Source of the DNA: CAADGY01 sp900696665
GTDB taxonomy: Bacteria > Acidobacteriota > Terriglobia > Bryobacterales > Bryobacteraceae
Direction: 5' to 3'
DNA: 30,449 nucleotides
Assembly (NCBI GenBank): GCA_035063885.1
Contig: JAPSFM010000059.1
Location: 1-30,449 of the forward strand
The first letter of the stretch is position 1. Each line of letters starts with the position of its first letter. The position numbers and the translations under genes were made by a program. Below are positions 1 through 7,528 of the stretch, piece after piece. The notes below the pieces were generated by a model, which was not told where the DNA came from, searched no databases, and worked only from the letters and a program-made list of their open reading frames with translations.

Positions 1-73
1 GCCTCCGCTTCACCGGCCGGAATCTATGCTGTACCCACCGGCCGAAACAGTCAACCACCACTTAACGGGGGCT

Positions 74-121
74 GGGGAATTTTCGACCGGAACTTTGGGG
101 AATTTTCAACCGGTATTGACA
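74..121. mobile_element. IS21-like insertion sequence terminus (partial)
   Basis: Two near-identical 17-base direct repeats, GGGGAATTTTCGACCGG at 74-90 and GGGGAATTTTCAACCGG at 97-113, start 23 bases apart. They are followed by TATTGACA ending at 121. Tandem copies of a GGGGAATTTTC-ACCGG motif just inside a terminal CA are, from memory, characteristic of IS21-family ends, where the transposase binds several subterminal sites. The istA/istB genes would lie to the left of the window, so only the terminus is visible. The exact boundary and any target duplication cannot be confirmed here. Confidence 0.5.
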
Positions 122-609
122 AATGGGCCACAGAATGTCCCGGACCTCTCGGGCATCGTAATTTTGAACCGTCCTCTCATAACAATATGTCGGGGAGGCC
201 CCAGGGCCGCCAACCAGCAGTCCGGAGGAGGAAGACCACTTGAGCGGGTGGCCATCGCCGCCATGTAAAAATTTCGATGTACTTTCAGGATGACTGCAGT
301 CACAGGCGTCTTGAGCGTGAAGGAGTGCACCTGTCCAGAGCAGACCAACGGCGAGCCAAGCCAAGTGTGTGTCCCGCACTGTGTGCCCTCCTTCAGCCCG
401 AAGTAGCCACAAGAAAATTTGCCCTATCTCGTTGTTGGCGAATCATACTGGCAGCCGCCCGTTTTCTGCGGCAGCCCAGTTCGATCCCCCGCCCAGATCG
501 CACGCGTAGATCCCCGAAGAGTCCTCCTCAAATTTTCCATTTTCGGCTTCGGTTCAAAGTCAGCATATACTCCCTCCCCACCCACGTCAACCTATCCTAA
601 CCGACTCCA

Positions 610-738
610 ACCGCCCTGTACGGACCCGTACGCACGGTGGTGTTCCGGTGGGCCATGCCGGCCCACCCATAGACATGAAAACGTGTAACTTTCGAGGCTG
701 TGGCAGAAGTCACGGGTGACGGCCCCCGTATACCCGAT
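610..738 (+). mobile_element. Group II intron 3' end remnant (domain V-like hairpin)
   Basis: Bases 610-641 fold into a 32-base hairpin: an ACCGCC/GGTGGT basal stem, an asymmetric internal bulge, then a GTACG/CGTAC stem closed by GACC. The sequence resembles the domain V that follows the reverse-transcriptase/maturase gene in many bacterial group II introns. A second perfect 8-bp stem (GGTGGGCC, 647-654, with GGCCCACC, 660-667) sits where domain VI is expected. TACCCGAT at 731-738 resembles the usual 3' terminus of that intron class. The distance from domain V to that terminus (about 97 bases) is longer than usual, and no maturase frame precedes it. It would therefore be a truncated, probably inactive remnant. 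Assigned by pattern memory only. Confidence 0.4.
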
Positions 739-765
739 CAGAAATGCCGAAGGTTTACTGATCGG
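734..765. repeat. 8-bp inverted repeat
   Basis: CCGATCAG at 734-741 is the exact reverse complement of CTGATCGG at 758-765, with a 16-base loop. No T-tract follows, so it is not an obvious intrinsic terminator. It starts within the possible intron end and could be part of the target site of the former insertion or a chance hairpin. Confidence 0.3.
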
Positions 766-967
766 CTTTCGGGTTGGCCGTCTTCTGCTCAACAGCTTGC
801 TCAACAGCGATGTCGTTCATAACGCCACAATGCACCGCCGACAGGTTCATCAGCAAGAGCGGCTTACGAGAGTTCACCGGACGCTTACGCTAGAGAATCA
901 ATCCGGACAACACATACACATCAGCAGATTCACACTATCGGGGAACTGGAGCGGATGATTGCTGCCA

Positions 968-2179
968 CTACGCGATGAACTGCGCGGCATCGGAGTTGCC
1001 GGGCCCGAAGTGCTTCAGCATCACCAGGTTCTCCGTGCTACTACGGTTGGTGACCGTCACCCCCGCCTCCGCTGTCCGGGCTGAAACAAACAACTCGTCT
1101 TTTGTCATCTCTCCGTAGCGGATCAGGCTGGGCGTCTCTACGTCCTGTTTGCCGACGGTGCCCCATCCTTGCACCACGATCAGGCCATAGGCCGCCGCAT
1201 CCTGAATTGTGACCGAGCGCCCAGGCAGCACAGTGAGCTCTTTCGCCGAATAGTGCGGTGTTGAGTAAACGATCCACTTCTCCGAGTAACCGGCGTCGAG
1301 CATTTCCGCTTCCGGCTTCACCGGCGTGGGATGGAACAGGCGGTGCTTAGCAAACTCCGGATCGACGTTCGCTTCCCAATCAAGCATATCCAGAATGTAG
1401 TCGAGGTCGTGATGATGCTCCGGCGGGACATCTTTTACCAGCAGGTCCCACGGCACGGCGCGTCCTTCCACCATCGACTGGAACATGCCGAACACATCGG
1501 AATTCACCTGCGGCTCGTAGGTCACTAAAGATCCGGGCGCGTGCAGGATGCCCGCGTCGATTTGCCATCCGGTGCCGGGCTGTAACCGGTAGGCCTTTGA
1601 GTGGTAGAGGATGCCGTTATCGCCTTCGTTCCAACGCTCCAGGCAGCGGCGGATGTCATCGCGCGTGGTGCCCGGCTCCAGTCCCATAAACGTGTAAGGG
1701 AAGTTATTGTCCTTGAAATTATATTGAGGCGGAAAATAATAGGCTTCGGGTTTGCCGTTCCGGCCCACCTTTTTCGCATGCTCTTCCTTCTGGTGCATGT
1801 GATGGGGAATGGGGCCGAGATTGTCGAAGAATTTGCAGAGCAGATTCCAGCCGCCGTATTTGCTCATTACGCCCGCTCCGATGAATTCGTCTCCGCGCGT
1901 CTCGATGGCTTCTTTGAGGAGCACGCGCTTTCCGTTCAGGGCGATGTAGCTGAGACCTTCATCATCCGGTGTGCCGGGACCGTTGTCGGCCCGGGTGGTA
2001 GAGGAGAACCATCGTTCGTCGATGCCGCCGCGGTGAGCACCGAGCGCATAAAGATCGCGAGGATCGAGCTTTAATCTCCCTCCGGGCATCAGGAACGACC
2101 GCGGGACCCAACACGGAGCCAGCCGGACAATGCCATCCGCCGCACAAAGGGCATCTTTTATCAATGATTCATTGGACAT
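968..2179 (-). CDS. Class I mannose-6-phosphate isomerase-like cupin protein
   Basis: A 403-residue cytoplasmic protein of the phosphomannose isomerase-like cupin superfamily. A metal-binding cluster is visible as PHHMHQKEEH (His126, His127, His129, His134), followed about 11 residues later by Glu145 in GKPEAYYF. This is the HxH...E layout of type I isomerases. A second cupin-like segment contains the ILHAPG motif near residue 213. The family interconverts mannose-6-phosphate and fructose-6-phosphate, but members of this longer bacterial subgroup may act on other sugars, so the substrate is uncertain. The ATG start at 2179 has only a weak upstream GGG. The gene is the last of a minus-strand run after ompH, separated from it by 98 bases that contain a strong hairpin, so it may have its own promoter. 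Confidence 0.75.
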   Translation of the reverse strand: MSNESLIKDALCAADGIVRLAPCWVPRSFLMPGGRLKLDPRDLYALGAHRGGIDERWFSSTTRADNGPGTPDDEGLSYIALNGKRVLLKEAIETRGDEFIGAGVMSKYGGWNLLCKFFDNLGPIPHHMHQKEEHAKKVGRNGKPEAYYFPPQYNFKDNNFPYTFMGLEPGTTRDDIRRCLERWNEGDNGILYHSKAYRLQPGTGWQIDAGILHAPGSLVTYEPQVNSDVFGMFQSMVEGRAVPWDLLVKDVPPEHHHDLDYILDMLDWEANVDPEFAKHRLFHPTPVKPEAEMLDAGYSEKWIVYSTPHYSAKELTVLPGRSVTIQDAAAYGLIVVQGWGTVGKQDVETPSLIRYGEMTKDELFVSARTAEAGVTVTNRSSTENLVMLKHFGPGNSDAAQFIA

Positions 2180-2229
2180 GATCGCGACCCATTGTACTGA
2201 GGCCGCGAGGCGGGTTTCAATCCGGTGGC

Positions 2230-2259
2230 AGCGGCGAGCGAGGTTGACCGCTCGCCGCT
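2230..2259. repeat. Perfect 11-bp palindromic hairpin between ompH and the isomerase-like gene
   Basis: AGCGGCGAGCG at 2230-2240 pairs exactly with CGCTCGCCGCT at 2249-2259 across an 8-base loop. It lies 18 bases beyond the ompH stop codon on the minus strand, so it could end or stabilise the ompH transcript. There is no U-tract on either strand, so it may instead be a copy of a dispersed REP-like palindrome. Confidence 0.5.
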
Positions 2260-2277
2260 ACAAAGTTTTGGCAGCGC

Positions 2278-2910
2278 TTATTTAGGAGCGCCGGGTTTCG
2301 GCGTGGTGGCAGGCGGCGTCGAGGGTTTGGTGCTAGCGGGTGCCGGAGATGCGGAGGGAGTGCTGCTACCCGCCCCCGCCACGGGCGCGTTCTTGTCGTA
2401 CAGTTCGATGATGTCCTTGGTGATTTCAATGCTGTTGGCGGCGTAAAGCACCGGCGTTTGCGGCGAACTGATGTCCAGAATGAGCGTGTAGCCGTGATCA
2501 CGCGCGTACTTGTCTATGACCGCCATCATCTTTCCGCCAAGTTCCTGCAACACCTTCTGCTGTTCCTGGTCCCATTCCAGTTGGGCGTCTTCCAGGTCGC
2601 GGTTGAATTCCTTGGTCTTCTGGTCGATATCACGCATCAGGCTCTGCCGCGCGGTTTCCGCCATTGTGTTACTGCCCTTGCTGAGCTTCTCTTGCAGGTT
2701 CTTGATTTCCTCCTGCTGTCCCTGAAGTTGCTTCGCTTTGGGAGCGCGTTTGGCTTCGATTTCAGACGCCGCTTTTTGGCCCTCTTTGGTGCCAACGATG
2801 GCGGCCTGTATGTTGATAATGCCGACCTTGGTGGGCGTGTTGGCCTGCGCATAGGCGAAGGCGGCGGCGCCGAGGACTAGCGCAGGTAGCACAAATTGCT
2901 TTCTGTTCAC
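2278..2910 (-). CDS. OmpH/Skp-family periplasmic chaperone
   Basis: A 210-residue exported protein. Residues 1-22 form a signal peptide ending AYAQA, followed by the Skp/OmpH opening strand (VGIINIQAAI). Residues about 45-135 are a charged, heptad-rich helical region (the coiled-coil tentacles). The closing strand YTLILDIS and an IEITKDIIELYD helix complete the trimerisation domain. Residues about 172-210 form an unusual Pro/Ser/Thr/Ala-rich tail that standard Skp (about 160 residues) lacks. Skp binds unfolded outer-membrane proteins in the periplasm and hands them to the Bam complex, which fits its position just downstream of bamA. The start is GTG at 2910, supported by AGGAG eight bases upstream. 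The family call is firm; the function of the tail is unknown. Confidence 0.88.
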   Translation of the reverse strand: MNRKQFVLPALVLGAAAFAYAQANTPTKVGIINIQAAIVGTKEGQKAASEIEAKRAPKAKQLQGQQEEIKNLQEKLSKGSNTMAETARQSLMRDIDQKTKEFNRDLEDAQLEWDQEQQKVLQELGGKMMAVIDKYARDHGYTLILDISSPQTPVLYAANSIEITKDIIELYDKNAPVAGAGSSTPSASPAPASTKPSTPPATTPKPGAPK

Positions 2911-3015
2911 TCTCTTAACTCCTAACTGTCGTAGATGGCCGCCCCGCTAGCCTTCCGGCCTGGCAATATGGAGCGTTTGCAACAGCGTTGCGTGGACTAA
3001 CTTCATCACTATTCT

Positions 3016-5970
3016 TTAGAACGTCCGGCTGATGGTAAACCGGAAGGTCTTTCTCTTCTCAATAAACGGATAGGGCCGTCCGAACTGGGCGATTGAATTC
3101 AAAAACGTCGTCTGGTTCGGAAAATACGAACGATCCGCGACGATTGGAGGTTGGAGAATCGTCTGGGCGATCGTAGGATTATACGCCCAGTATAACCGGA
3201 AGGGCGCGTTTACTACGGGCATCATGATCTGCAACTCGATACCGGTGGAGGTGCGGAGTTTCTGGGTACCCGGAGCGATCACGGCACGCTCGTTAAACGC
3301 CGCTTGCGGAAAGAGGCCGTTCAATTCTGCGATCCGGCTGGGATTCATCCGCAGCTGGTTAGGCCGGATAATCTTGTTCATGCCGGCATCGAAGAAGAAT
3401 GCCAGCGTCACGGGCCCAACGATTGGGATGCGGTACTCAGCGTTGCCCACCAACTGCGTGTCGCCACCCGGCATGATCATCTGGTAAATCGGGATCGTTT
3501 GCGTTACATCGACGAGACGTTCGGCTCCATCGACGACTACTTTCTGCTGGCGGGCCGATCCATCATTATTCAACACAGTGATCTGCGCCGCACTGGGAAC
3601 GTAGGCGAGGGGGCTGATCCCCCAAATCTCGAAACCGCGAACGTCCTGCTCGCCTCCCATGAATACCCGGTTGAAGGGCGGAGCCACCTTCCCTCCATAC
3701 CCCATCACCGCGCGCCCCAGAAAGTGGAACCCGATCACATGACCCTTTTTGAAGCCACCGCGGAAGTACTTGGCATCGATGGTCGGCTCAAACAGGTTTA
3801 CGTTTCCGCCCAGCACGCTGCCGGCAATCCTGGTGGAAATAAAGAGGGACTTTCCCCCGGTCGGCGTGATCGGGTGATTGACGGAATTGTAGTTGTAGGA
3901 AGGGATGATGCTGCTTGTCTTGATGCCGCTCAGGCTGTTCGCGCCCTCCAGGCCCTGGAAGTTGATGTACTGGAAATAGCTGTTGGCCGCCGTGGTCAGG
4001 GTGGTGTACTTGGAAGAGTCGAAACCGTAGGTGATTCCCACCCGGGCGAAACTTCGCTTCAACGGATAGCTGGCGAACACGGTGAACCCCATGCCGTTGG
4101 AGACGTAGTTCAGCAGGTTATCCACGCCCAGTTCGTTAAAGAGCGGGCTCAGGTCGCGTCCGGAGAGCAGGGATACCTCGCGGCCCTGGTCGAAATTGAA
4201 GCGCTGCGTATAGACCGTGAACCCGGCCTGAATCGGGCGATCAAGGAAGTAGGGCTCCGTGAAGCCAAACGTCAGGTCGCGGATACGGTCTCCCAATTGC
4301 GAAGAGACGCTCAGCGTTTCACCTAATCCCAGGAAGTTGTTCGTCGAATAACCGAAGCTGACAAAACTGCCGGCGATGCCGGAAACGCCGCCACTGAGCT
4401 GCACGGAGTTCTTTCCGCGCTCCTTCACCTGCAGCGTAATATCGACCGTGCTGCTCTTGGTGTCGCGCTCGATTTTGGCCGCTTCCTCCTCCTTCAGTAC
4501 CTCGAAATAGCCGAGTTGGTTCAGGCGCAGGATGCTCAACTCCCAAAGACGGGTGTTGAACATATCGCCTTCGTCGATCAGCAACTCGCGCCGGATGACT
4601 TTGTCGCGCGTAGTACTGTTTCCGGTGAAGTCGATGCGGCGGACGAAGAACTGCTTGCCTTCGTCGAAGTTGAGCGTGAGATCGATCTTATCCGTTCCCG
4701 GCAACGGTTCGAAGTTCGGTTCGGCGACAAAATCGATATATCCGAACTCGCCGTACAGCTTGCGCAAATTTTCAAAGCCCTTCCGGAGCTTCGCCGTGGA
4801 GAAAATATCGCCTTGATCCATGTCGAACAACGGGCGCATCAGGCTCTCCGGCGTCCGGAAGAACTTCACGCCGGCAAAACTGATTTTGTTCAGCTTGTAT
4901 TGGCGGCCTTCCTCCACGGGAATACGGATATCGGCGCGCTTGCCGGGCTTGTTCGGGTAGAACAGAGGAATCCTAAACTTTCCACCACCGACGTCGCGGA
5001 TGGTGGTGTCGTGCTCCAGTGTGCGCGCCATGAAGTAGCCGCGTTCCTGGTAGAAGTTCCGGATCATGTCCTTATCCTGTTCGAGCTTGCTCACATCGTA
5101 GGACTTGGAGAACAGACCTTCGAACAGAATGGAGTAGGGAATCCCGATCGGCCGCAGGTTCTTCATCGACCGTATTACGGCACGGTCGCCGAAAATCGTA
5201 TTGCCTTGGATATCGATGTCGCCGACTTTAACCTTCGGGCCTTCTGTCACCTTGAACGTGATCTCCAGCGAGGAGGGCGGGATCTGCCGCACCTGGGGTT
5301 CCACGACCGCGAACTGCCGTCCGCGTTCAGCCAGGAATTCCTTCAACACGACCGTCGCGCGCTGGACGCGGTTCGGATCGTATTGCGACTCGACGCTGAG
5401 ACCGACGCGCCGCTCTTTGAAGCGGTCCAGAATCTCCGATACCGTTACCGACTTCGTCCCTTCGTACTTGATGGAACGTACCACTCTGCGTTCGGTCAGC
5501 AGGAAGCGTACGATCCATCCGGCGTTCCCCGGTTCGCGCTCCAGCCGGATATCGTCGAACCTTCCGGAATTCCACAGGGCCATGAAGTCGCGATGCAACG
5601 CCTCTTCGTCGTACCGGTCGCCCCTTTTTGTGAAAATCATCGCGCGAAGGGTGTCCTGGGGAACACGCCGCGACCCGCGGAACTCAATCGCCTCGATGAT
5701 ATCCGGTGTCTTTTCGGCCTTGGGCGGCTCAGCCGCCGGCTTGGGCGCTTCAAACGGTGTTTGCCCGGGCTTGGATTGCGCCGGCTTGGACGGCTGCGGC
5801 TTGGGAGGTTCAACCGCTTGGGGAACCGTCTCGAAAGGGTTGCTTTGCTGTTGCGGTTGGCTTGACGGGGTCGTACTCTGCTGCGAAGATGCCTGGGGTC
5901 TGGCGGCGCTTGCCAGACAGGACAGACATACTGCGACTATGCTCAGGCGTTTCGGCCTGCGAAAACTCAT
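3016..5970 (-). CDS. bamA: Outer membrane protein assembly factor BamA
   Basis: A 984-residue Omp85-family protein that folds and inserts beta-barrel proteins in the outer membrane. Residues 1-26 look like a signal peptide. Residues 27-88 are a Pro/Gln/Lys-rich low-complexity linker. Five POTRA domains follow at roughly 90-160, 162-240, 243-355, 358-440 and 441-520, with typical EG-x-x-Y/F-type motifs (EGRQYKL, DEGKQFFV). The barrel runs to the C-terminal Phe (FTISRTF). The conserved VRGF motif of loop L6 is at residues 777-780 (GGEQDVRGFE). The protein is longer than the E. coli homologue (about 810) because of the linker and barrel insertions. AGGA lies upstream of the ATG. It is followed 105 bases later by ompH, the classic bamA-skp order, but the lpx genes that often follow are absent. 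Confidence 0.95.
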   Translation of the reverse strand: MSFRRPKRLSIVAVCLSCLASAARPQASSQQSTTPSSQPQQQSNPFETVPQAVEPPKPQPSKPAQSKPGQTPFEAPKPAAEPPKAEKTPDIIEAIEFRGSRRVPQDTLRAMIFTKRGDRYDEEALHRDFMALWNSGRFDDIRLEREPGNAGWIVRFLLTERRVVRSIKYEGTKSVTVSEILDRFKERRVGLSVESQYDPNRVQRATVVLKEFLAERGRQFAVVEPQVRQIPPSSLEITFKVTEGPKVKVGDIDIQGNTIFGDRAVIRSMKNLRPIGIPYSILFEGLFSKSYDVSKLEQDKDMIRNFYQERGYFMARTLEHDTTIRDVGGGKFRIPLFYPNKPGKRADIRIPVEEGRQYKLNKISFAGVKFFRTPESLMRPLFDMDQGDIFSTAKLRKGFENLRKLYGEFGYIDFVAEPNFEPLPGTDKIDLTLNFDEGKQFFVRRIDFTGNSTTRDKVIRRELLIDEGDMFNTRLWELSILRLNQLGYFEVLKEEEAAKIERDTKSSTVDITLQVKERGKNSVQLSGGVSGIAGSFVSFGYSTNNFLGLGETLSVSSQLGDRIRDLTFGFTEPYFLDRPIQAGFTVYTQRFNFDQGREVSLLSGRDLSPLFNELGVDNLLNYVSNGMGFTVFASYPLKRSFARVGITYGFDSSKYTTLTTAANSYFQYINFQGLEGANSLSGIKTSSIIPSYNYNSVNHPITPTGGKSLFISTRIAGSVLGGNVNLFEPTIDAKYFRGGFKKGHVIGFHFLGRAVMGYGGKVAPPFNRVFMGGEQDVRGFEIWGISPLAYVPSAAQITVLNNDGSARQQKVVVDGAERLVDVTQTIPIYQMIMPGGDTQLVGNAEYRIPIVGPVTLAFFFDAGMNKIIRPNQLRMNPSRIAELNGLFPQAAFNERAVIAPGTQKLRTSTGIELQIMMPVVNAPFRLYWAYNPTIAQTILQPPIVADRSYFPNQTTFLNSIAQFGRPYPFIEKRKTFRFTISRTF

Positions 5971-6085
5971 GAAACGCGAATTCCTTTCCTCCCTGCGCCT
6001 ATCCGCAGCAGACGTCTACTGCAGCAAAGTGGTTTCAGCACACTGATGCATCCGGGATGATGGCGCAAACTTAAGCTCCATTTTA

Positions 6086-6646
6086 TCAAACGGGGGTTTC
6101 GCCGCCCCTGCTGGAAGCCGGGTCGACGCGATTGGCGCCGGGCGGTTTCCGTCCTTCCGCGGCGGTACGCTCGAGTGAGTAAACCGCGGCCGGATAGCCT
6201 GCTAGAAACCCTCCGTAGATGCCGTGAGCGATCAACATGGATACATCCGGCGAATAGATCATGACCAGCGGATTGATGGCTCTCCAAAACGGATTAAAAA
6301 ACAGCAGATACCAACCTAGTGCGACCCCGATCGCCGACAAAGAAACCAGCGGCGCGTTTCGTACCGGCCCGATGATCAGCCCGAAAGCACAACCGAACGT
6401 GCCGGAAACCAAGAAATGAAGCGCAATTCCGGCCAGCGTCACCTTGCCCGCTCCAGCACGAAATGCGAGATTGCCATAAAAAGTGGATCCGAGCAGGTTT
6501 GGAATGGCGAACCATGCCTGTCCGTGAAGCGCGGCACGAAGAACAAACCACCCCAACACAGCGACTGCGCCGAACATTCCAACTTCGAGCCCGGCAAGAG
6601 CATGGACCAGCTTGCGCCGGCTCAGCCCCCCTTTGGTCAAAGCCAT
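6086..6646 (-). CDS. Small multi-pass membrane protein of unknown function
   Basis: A 186-residue protein that I do not recognise. It has four likely membrane segments, roughly residues 14-38, 68-92, 100-118 and 133-157. The C-terminal tail of about 28 residues is polar and rich in Arg, Pro and Gly. An FNPFWRAINP segment between membrane helices is the most distinctive part. No catalytic motif is visible. It lies 115 bases upstream of bamA on the same strand, so it may share a transcript, and it is divergent from kdsB across a 138-base gap that must hold promoters in both directions. It is probably an inner-membrane protein; any envelope role is only suggested by its neighbours. Confidence 0.65.
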   Translation of the reverse strand: MALTKGGLSRRKLVHALAGLEVGMFGAVAVLGWFVLRAALHGQAWFAIPNLLGSTFYGNLAFRAGAGKVTLAGIALHFLVSGTFGCAFGLIIGPVRNAPLVSLSAIGVALGWYLLFFNPFWRAINPLVMIYSPDVSMLIAHGIYGGFLAGYPAAVYSLERTAAEGRKPPGANRVDPASSRGGETPV

Positions 6647-6784
6647 TGGAACTCAAATGGTAGCACAGCGGCGGGAGCGGCTACTTTGCTCGCTCTTGTC
6701 CTCTTGAAATACCGGTACTCCGCCGGACAGAGGTGTGCATACGGTCGCGGCCGGTCCCAACGGGGTGATATGGTATGATCGATC

Positions 6785-7528
6785 GTGCCACAGAGAATTC
6801 TGGGTGTAATTCCAGCCCGGTTTGCCTCCAGCCGTTTTCCAGGAAAAGCTCTTGTCAGAATAGCGGGGAAATCCATGCTCCAGCACGTCTGGGAGCGCGC
6901 CAGGGAAACCCGGTACCTGACGAAGGTCGTCATCGCCACCGATGACGAAAGGATCTTCGATGAAGCGCGGGGGTTTGGCGCCTCCGTTCGCATGACGCTC
7001 GCGGAACATCCCTCCGGCACCGATCGCGTAGCTGAAGTGGCGTCCGCCGAAGACGCCGGGATTGTAGTGAACATACAGGGCGATGAACCACTCATCGATC
7101 CGGCCGCCATCGACGCCGCCATAACGGGGCTGACGGATGAGCCGGACATTCCGATGGCCACGCTCAAAAAAGCTATTGAAGACCCCGCGGAAATTGACAA
7201 TCCCAACGTAGTCAAAGTAGTTTCGGATCGCCGTGGCGACGCGGTCTACTTCTCGCGCTCCCCCATTCCGTTCCATCGTGGGGAAACCGCATCCTATTAC
7301 AAACACATCGGTCTGTACGTCTACCGCAGGGATTTTCTGCTCGGCTATTCCCAGCTTCCCGTGGGCCCGCTCGAAAAAGCCGAGTGCCTCGAGCAGTTGC
7401 GCGCTCTTGAAAACGGTTACCGGATTCGCGTTGTCGAGACGGAATACGAATCGCTCGGAGTCGATACGCCCGAGGATCTCGAGCGCGTTGCGGCTCTCTT
7501 TGACATTTCGATTCTGAGGAAGAGTTGA
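6785..7528 (+). CDS. kdsB: 3-deoxy-manno-octulosonate cytidylyltransferase (CMP-Kdo synthetase)
   Basis: A 247-residue cytosolic enzyme that activates Kdo with CTP to give CMP-Kdo for lipid A–core assembly. The N-terminal nucleotide-binding signature IPARFASSRFPGKAL is at residues 9-23. The metal/substrate motif NIQGDEPLID and the FSRSPIPFHR segment follow in the expected order. The C-terminal ESLGVDTPEDLERV is typical of KdsB. Length matches the family (about 245-250). The start is GTG at 6785, because the conserved N-terminus begins immediately after it; no clear Shine-Dalgarno is seen. Its TGA stop is directly followed, with no gap, by the ATG of pyrG, so the two are translationally linked. 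PyrG supplies the CTP substrate. Confidence 0.95.
   Translation: MPQRILGVIPARFASSRFPGKALVRIAGKSMLQHVWERARETRYLTKVVIATDDERIFDEARGFGASVRMTLAEHPSGTDRVAEVASAEDAGIVVNIQGDEPLIDPAAIDAAITGLTDEPDIPMATLKKAIEDPAEIDNPNVVKVVSDRRGDAVYFSRSPIPFHRGETASYYKHIGLYVYRRDFLLGYSQLPVGPLEKAECLEQLRALENGYRIRVVETEYESLGVDTPEDLERVAALFDISILRKS

Larger units (their letters stand above)
122..967. other. Gene-free region of probable mobile-element debris
   Basis: About 850 bases lie between the IS-like end and the stop codon of the first gene. Short open frames exist on both strands (for example 106-348 and 62-412 minus, 716-958 plus), but none has a recognisable domain or a convincing ribosome-binding site. They overlap one another and look like chance frames in GC-rich DNA. 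The only interpretable structures are the domain V-like hairpin near 610-641, a strong hairpin at 647-667 and an inverted repeat at 734-765. I read this as a scar of decayed insertions. Confidence 0.5.

Noticed and set aside
62..412. Minus-strand frame of 116 codons with a hydrophobic N-terminus
   Set aside because: It runs into the IS-like terminus, has no recognisable domain and overlaps several other frames; more likely chance than a secreted protein.
647..667. Strong hairpin read as an intrinsic terminator
   Set aside because: No T-tract follows and no gene ends before it; its position after a domain V-like structure makes an intron domain VI more likely.
3304..4326. Long plus-strand frame of 340 codons
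   Set aside because: It lies wholly inside bamA on the opposite strand and has no recognisable domain; it is a shadow of high-GC coding sequence.
4516..5865. Plus-strand frame of 449 codons
   Set aside because: It is antisense to the POTRA region of bamA, which is unambiguous; the frame shows no family motifs and reflects codon bias.
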